A stretch of 9,609 nucleotides of DNA from Microcaldota archaeon. GTDB lineage: Archaea > Micrarchaeota > Micrarchaeia > Micrarchaeales > CABMGC01. The position numbers were made by a program, and so were the translations under genes. The stretch lies in contig JASHTL010000013.1 in the NCBI GenBank assembly GCA_030040595.1, positions 1 through 9,609 of the forward strand. Reading direction: 5' to 3'. This document shows, one piece after another, positions 5,716 through 9,609 of this stretch; the first letter of the stretch is position 1, and every line of letters starts with the position of its first letter. The notes under the pieces are model-generated. The model had not been told where the DNA came from. It did no database searches and saw only the letters and a list, made by a program, of their open reading frames with translations.

Positions 5716-6570
5716 ATGAGCATAGCAGGTTTTACAGAGAAAATATTCGCGGGAAGATGGCTTGCCGGAGCAAAGATAGGCGACGCCATAACGGTTTCCA
5801 AGCGCTTCAACAGATATGGCGTAGGCGCGTCGATAAACTACCTCGGTGAGGCTTTCAAGGAGAAACAGCAGGTGGACGCGACAGTGCGCGTGTACCTCGC
5901 CTTGATACGCGAGATCCGAAGGAACAGGATAAACGCTTCAATATCTGTAAAGCCCAGCCAGCTCGGCCTTGCCATCGACGGAAAACTTGCCGCGAGGAAC
6001 TATTCAAGGGTAACGGAAACGGCACGGAAGAATGGCGTCTTCACGTGGCTCGACATGGAGGAGCACAGGACCGTCGACGACACTATAAAACTGTACAGAA
6101 GCCAGGTTAGGAAGAAGATGGTAGGCATATGCATTCAGTCATACCTCAAGAGGAGTATTGATGACATCGAGAGACTGGTAGAGAGAGGGGCGGTGATAAG
6201 ACTTGTCAAAGGCGCATACCAGGAGAGCCCGAGGATAGCGTACAGGGCAAGGAGCGATACGACGGCAAATTACTCCAGGATCATGGAGTACCTCTTCAGG
6301 CACTCGCAACGATTCATGATAGCAACGCACGACCCGAAAATGATAGGGTATGCGCTTGAGCTCAACAGGTCGTACAGGCGGGAGGTAACTTACGCCATGC
6401 TGAATGGGATACGCAACAAGGCCCTTCTCAGGCTCGCAGCGGCAGGGAACAGGACGTCTGTGTACATACCATTCGGCGAGAGATGGCTTGCATATACGCT
6501 CAGGAGGCTCCGCGAGGAGAGCAACCTTGCCCTTGTGGCCAGGTCCCTCTTTGAGAACCAGCGGGTATAA
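5716..6570 (+). CDS. Proline dehydrogenase (FAD-dependent)
   Basis: A monofunctional proline dehydrogenase (PutB/PRODH type, FAD-binding beta-alpha barrel) that oxidises L-proline to pyrroline-5-carboxylate and passes electrons to the respiratory chain. The 284 residues match the short bacterial/archaeal form. Motifs in order are SVKPSQLGL (77-85), the acidic DMEEH (113-117), YLKRS (143-147), RLVKGAY (162-168), ATHD (203-206), YIPFGERW (250-257) and the proline-carboxylate site Y-x-x-R-R at Tyr260/Arg263/Arg264. The usual EFQ-L-GIR strand is TYAMLNGIR. No Shine-Dalgarno is visible, consistent with a leaderless start; the preceding T-rich patch may supply the promoter. No P5C dehydrogenase is in the window. 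The stop is 1 nt from the convergent apt stop. 'putB' would be a possible symbol. Confidence 0.9.
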   Translation: MSIAGFTEKIFAGRWLAGAKIGDAITVSKRFNRYGVGASINYLGEAFKEKQQVDATVRVYLALIREIRRNRINASISVKPSQLGLAIDGKLAARNYSRVTETARKNGVFTWLDMEEHRTVDDTIKLYRSQVRKKMVGICIQSYLKRSIDDIERLVERGAVIRLVKGAYQESPRIAYRARSDTTANYSRIMEYLFRHSQRFMIATHDPKMIGYALELNRSYRREVTYAMLNGIRNKALLRLAAAGNRTSVYIPFGERWLAYTLRRLREESNLALVARSLFENQRV

Positions 6571-6571
6571 G

Positions 6572-7099
6572 TCAGTATGATATTAGCGATATGATCTTGT
6601 CGCTTCCTACCCTTGACCTTCCATTCATGTCCTTAAGCTCGACCAGGAAGACGAACTCTACGACTTCGCCGCCAAGCTCTTCAACCAGCTCCTTTGTCGC
6701 CCTGGCAGTGCCTCCTGTTGCGATGAGGTCGTCGGCAATCACGACCTTGCTTCCCTTCTCTATGGCATCGATGTGCATCTCGAGCGTGGCTCTGCCGTAC
6801 TCTAGTTCATAGCTCTTGCCTATCCTCTTGTGCGGAAGCTTGCCTTCTTTCCTCGCAGGAACGAATCCTATTCCCAGTGCGTATGCCAATGCTGACCCGA
6901 CCACGAAGCCGCGGGACTCTATGCCCACCACGTAATCTGCCTTTGGTACGCGCTTTGCAAGCTCGTCTATGCACGCCCTGAAGACCCTCTTGTCCTTGAG
7001 GAGCGGGGTAATGTCCCTGAAGACCACTCCCTTTTTCGGGTAATCTGGCACTGCCCTTATAAGCTCTCGTGCCTCTGCCTCAACGTTTTTCCCCATCAC
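6572..7099 (-). CDS. apt: Adenine phosphoribosyltransferase
   Basis: Apt salvages adenine with PRPP to AMP in the cytosol. The product has the type I phosphoribosyltransferase plan. It opens with VPDYPKKGVVFRDITPLL (17-34), followed by GIESRGF (59-65), the hood segment PARKEGKLPHKRI (81-93), and the PRPP-binding VVIADDLIATGGTA (119-132) with the paired Asp. These are bacterial-type Apt signatures, whereas many archaea use other purine salvage transferases. The reading frame begins with GTG at 7099 immediately followed by ATG at 7096. The ATG (174 residues) may be the true start, since AGGT lies a few bases upstream of it; both are in frame. It is divergent from uppS, and its 3' end converges on proline dehydrogenase with one base between stops. 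Confidence 0.94.
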   Translation of the reverse strand: MMGKNVEAEARELIRAVPDYPKKGVVFRDITPLLKDKRVFRACIDELAKRVPKADYVVGIESRGFVVGSALAYALGIGFVPARKEGKLPHKRIGKSYELEYGRATLEMHIDAIEKGSKVVIADDLIATGGTARATKELVEELGGEVVEFVFLVELKDMNGRSRVGSDKIISLISY

Positions 7100-7124
7100 G
7101 ACCTATAACAATGCGAGCGTAACG

Positions 7125-7136
7125 CTTAAAAATAAG
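7125..7136. promoter_or_regulatory. Near-palindromic TATA element between apt and uppS
   Basis: CTTAAAAATAAG reads CTTATTTTTAAG on the other strand, with perfect CTTA/TAAG ends. It is centred 34 nt from the apt ATG (7096) and 37 nt from the uppS ATG (7168), so one element could serve as TATA box for both divergent genes. No other good TATA-like site at proper distance is seen in the roughly 70-nt gap. For uppS, GAGGT at 7154-7158 is a good Shine-Dalgarno site. Confidence 0.45.
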
Positions 7137-7167
7137 GCTGTACAAGAACATATAGAGGTAACTGAGG

Positions 7168-7869
7168 ATGGACGCGGAGCATATTCCGAGAACGCTAGCC
7201 GTGATACCTGACGGTAACAGGCGCTGGTCTTCAAAGCATAAACTCTCATTGCTCAACGGGTACGGCATAGGAGTAAAGAAGCTCATCGAGTTTGACGAAT
7301 GGTGCAATATCTTTGGCATAAAGAGCGTCACAGTATGGATACTCTCAAAGGAGAATCTCTCCAGGTCAAAGGAGGAAGTGGGCATACTTTTCAAGATATA
7401 CAGGAAGCTTGCAAATGACAAGAACCTCATAGCGCAGCTGCACAAGAACCAGACGAGATTGCAGATAGTCGGGGACATAAACGTGCTGCCAAGTGACATA
7501 GTGAAATCGTTGCGCAAACTCGAGGCCCAGACCGAAGGTTACCAGCGCAGGATACTGAATCTACTGGTCGGGTACGGCGGCAGGGATGATATACTGCATG
7601 CTGCGAAGAAAGCTGCAATGGAATTCATGAACAAGAGCACCGCGAAGTTTGAAGACCTCTTTCAGAGATCCCTGATATCGTGTGGAATTGCAGACATAGA
7701 CCTGATAATACGCACTTCAGGGGAGCAGCGCCTCTCCGGATTCATGCCCTGGCAGTCGAACTACTCTGAACTGTATTTTTCTAAGAAACTCTGGCCGGAC
7801 TTCACAAAGAACGATCTGAAGCGCGCCCTCTCTGAGTACTCAAGGAGGCAGAGAAGGTTCGGGAAATAA
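7168..7869 (+). CDS. uppS: Cis-polyprenyl diphosphate synthase (UppS family)
   Basis: A cis-prenyltransferase that extends an allylic diphosphate with IPP into a long Z-polyprenyl diphosphate, in archaea the precursor of dolichyl-phosphate glycan carriers. It works at the inner face of the membrane. The 233 residues match the family: VIPDGNRRW with catalytic Asp15 (12-20), WILSKENLSRS (57-67), LLVGYGGRDDI, the IPP-binding IRTSGEQRLSGF (181-192, Arg182 and Arg188), PWQSNYSELYF (Glu201), LWPDF and the RRQRRFG terminus. The family GHxxG motif is GYGIG (31-35), so the usual His is Tyr32; whether this changes activity is open. A GAGGT Shine-Dalgarno supports the ATG. It uses the product of the ispG/ispH branch upstream. 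The DUF2070 gene follows after 9 nt, so co-transcription is likely. Confidence 0.93.
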   Translation: MDAEHIPRTLAVIPDGNRRWSSKHKLSLLNGYGIGVKKLIEFDEWCNIFGIKSVTVWILSKENLSRSKEEVGILFKIYRKLANDKNLIAQLHKNQTRLQIVGDINVLPSDIVKSLRKLEAQTEGYQRRILNLLVGYGGRDDILHAAKKAAMEFMNKSTAKFEDLFQRSLISCGIADIDLIIRTSGEQRLSGFMPWQSNYSELYFSKKLWPDFTKNDLKRALSEYSRRQRRFGK

Positions 7870-7878
7870 CGTGTTTTG

Positions 7879-9609
7879 ATGTCAAGTGAGAGGAAGGACT
7901 TCACCACCAAGTATACTGGTTACTTCAATGTCAAGGCTCCTTCTGCAACCATGCAGATACTGCTCCTTCTTGCGCTGGGAGCAGCTGCGGGCTCGCTCTC
8001 CGGATTCCTGATCCACGGAAGCACTACAGGATCGGTTGCCGAGGCTGCAGCCGCAGGCATATTCATAATCGCGCTGCCAGCCATACTTACGGCAGTGGTG
8101 ATAAAGGGTGTGAAATGGAGGATGCAGATGAAGCACCCGATGTTTGCCGCACTCACCGTCTCCGTCGCTTACTCGATAGCAATAATAATCATAGCTGTTC
8201 TCTATTCCGTCTTCCACAGGTACGACCTTGCTACAGTGGCATTGATACTCAGCAATGCGGGAATGTATGGGTATTGGTTCTTCATAGACAAGCTTGTCAT
8301 AGGCCAGAGAAGGCTCTCCATACTGATGGCCTCGATCCAGCCTGTCCTTGACATTCTCTTCTACATACCGTTGGGCGGGTACATATTCACGCTGAACGCG
8401 CCAATCAACACAATACTCTTGAAGCTCTATGCAGGCATTGCCGTCTTCCTTGTGCTTGGATATATCATAGTCTATCTGCTTGACAGGCCTGCAAAGAAGG
8501 CCCTGGACATAAGCGGCCTTGCAGTATTCACGGCAATGGTGCAGCAGTGGCTCCTTGACATTAACCCGAATCCAGATTTCCTGGGCGACGGCGGAGTGCA
8601 TCGTGATGTGGACATAGACGTGCTAGCCATAAAGGGGAAGGGGAACAGTACTGCTGTCTTCGTGAAGCCTGATGTGCATTATGGCCCGTTCGCAAACGTT
8701 GGTGGTAGCATAACAACGGAACAGCTCGGCAAGCTTGTGGCGCAGAAATATGGCGCGACGCCTTTCATACTCCACGGCACGGTCAGCGCCAATGACAATC
8801 CAATAAGCACATCAGAGGTCTACAGGATGAAGAGGCACCTGAACGAGTACATAGGCTCCCTTGTAAAGTCTTCCGGAAAGCAGGGCGCGGGGAGCATGGC
8901 CGTCGGCAAGAGCGGCAGCTGCAGGGCCATAAACATAAGAATCAATGGCCTGAGCATTGTGGCCCTGAGCAAGGCCCCGCTGGTGACCGAGGACATAGAC
9001 AGGAATGTAGGAATATCGCTCGCCATGTCAGCAGGCAGGGCAGGCAAGGTGATGCTGATAGACGCTCACAACTCCAGATTCGAGTCCGCATCTCCTGACG
9101 AGCTGCGCGGCGTGTATCCGGCATCAAAATATGTGGAAGAGTACAGGAAAGCTATCAGGCTGAGCTCTGCAAAGGCCAATTCACGCAGCTCAAGGCTCAT
9201 GTTCGGATCATCGTGCGCCATCATGCGCACGCCTCTCTCAGGAAAGAAGGACATGGGATGGGGATATACGAGCGTTGGCGTCTTCCAGTTCGGGAAGAAG
9301 AGATTTGGCCTTGTCTACTTCGACGCAAACAACATGCTGCCGGGGTTCAGGAAAGACCTGCTTGACAACATAAAGAAGAAGTTCGGCATGGATGCCGAGA
9401 TATGCACTACGGACACGCACTCGGTAAACTCCATAGCGCTCTCCGCAAGCAATGCTCTCGGCAGGGAAACGAAGGTAAGCGAGGTCATACCGACACTGGA
9501 CAAGCTCTTCATTGAGGCGATAGGCAAGCTTGGGCCAGTCTCCGTGTCACACGGCACAACGACGCTGACCGGATTCAGGGTCTGGGGAATAGGAGCGGAC
9601 GAGATACTA
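7879..9609 (+). CDS. DUF2070-type archaeal membrane protein, 3' end outside window
   Basis: This frame stays open for 577 codons to the window edge; the 3' end is missing. The N-terminal third has about six hydrophobic segments, roughly residues 25-50, 55-76, 88-111, 113-135, 145-165 and 176-200. A large soluble domain follows. Repeated His/Asp motifs mark it: KPDVHYGPFANVGGS (His267), LHGTVSANDNP (His299), LIDAHNSRF (Asp395, His397), CTTDTH (Asp512, His514) and SVSHGTT (His558). This layout fits the archaeal DUF2070 family, whose function is unknown to me. The His/Asp pairs look like a metal-dependent active site, which is inference. In other members the first motif often reads H-P-G-P-F. 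It starts 9 nt after the uppS stop with no clear Shine-Dalgarno, suggesting an operon. The antisense frame in this region is a shadow. Confidence 0.75.
   Translation, partial: MSSERKDFTTKYTGYFNVKAPSATMQILLLLALGAAAGSLSGFLIHGSTTGSVAEAAAAGIFIIALPAILTAVVIKGVKWRMQMKHPMFAALTVSVAYSIAIIIIAVLYSVFHRYDLATVALILSNAGMYGYWFFIDKLVIGQRRLSILMASIQPVLDILFYIPLGGYIFTLNAPINTILLKLYAGIAVFLVLGYIIVYLLDRPAKKALDISGLAVFTAMVQQWLLDINPNPDFLGDGGVHRDVDIDVLAIKGKGNSTAVFVKPDVHYGPFANVGGSITTEQLGKLVAQKYGATPFILHGTVSANDNPISTSEVYRMKRHLNEYIGSLVKSSGKQGAGSMAVGKSGSCRAINIRINGLSIVALSKAPLVTEDIDRNVGISLAMSAGRAGKVMLIDAHNSRFESASPDELRGVYPASKYVEEYRKAIRLSSAKANSRSSRLMFGSSCAIMRTPLSGKKDMGWGYTSVGVFQFGKKRFGLVYFDANNMLPGFRKDLLDNIKKKFGMDAEICTTDTHSVNSIALSASNALGRETKVSEVIPTLDKLFIEAIGKLGPVSVSHGTTTLTGFRVWGIGADEIL

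Noticed and set aside
7882..8601. 239-residue open frame on the minus strand
   Set aside because: It lies opposite the N-terminal membrane part of the DUF2070 gene; the plus frame has the hydrophobic segments and motifs and stays open for 577 codons.
1..9609. CRISPR array, insertion sequence or attachment site
   Set aside because: No regularly spaced direct repeats, transposase-like frame or flanking target duplications were seen; the genes are ordinary metabolic genes with little intergenic space.

Overview
The window most probably comes from an archaeon. The 3' gene looks like the archaeal DUF2070 membrane-protein family. Most transcription units have an A/T-rich TATA-like box about 30-40 nt before a short leader. 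Ile is often ATA and Arg AGG/AGA. Against that background the window carries three enzymes of the bacterial-type methylerythritol phosphate (MEP) isoprenoid pathway (dxr, ispH, ispG), which is unusual because archaea generally use mevalonate-pathway variants. A lineage with many bacterial-type genes, such as a DPANN group, is a reasonable guess, but I cannot place it from sequence alone.

Layout. 1-147: upstream region with a possible gene 3' end and a dxr promoter. 148-1383 (+): dxr. 1384-1531: short convergent gap. 1532-2350 (-): unrecognised 272-residue protein. 2351-2562: divergent intergenic region with a TATA-like box for each side and several inverted repeats. 2563-5675 (+): tight cluster of two tandem, diverged YjbQ/UPF0047 paralogs, then ispH (1-base overlap) and ispG (28-nt gap). 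5716-6570 (+): proline dehydrogenase. 6572-7099 (-): adenine phosphoribosyltransferase, convergent with it at 1 nt. 7168-7869 (+): cis-prenyltransferase UppS, divergent from apt across a near-palindromic TATA-like element. 7879-9609 (+): DUF2070 protein, open at the window edge.

How the genes fit together. Dxr makes MEP from DXP. IspG and IspH, both 4Fe-4S enzymes, complete the pathway to IPP and DMAPP. UppS condenses IPP into long cis-polyprenyl diphosphates, which in archaea feed dolichyl-phosphate glycan carriers. dxs and ispD/E/F are not in the window. The most striking feature is the tandem YjbQ pair at the head of the ispH-ispG operon. The two copies have lost different family-conserved residues, which suggests a specialised and perhaps paired function tied to the end of the MEP pathway. 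No RNA genes, insertion sequences or CRISPR arrays were seen.
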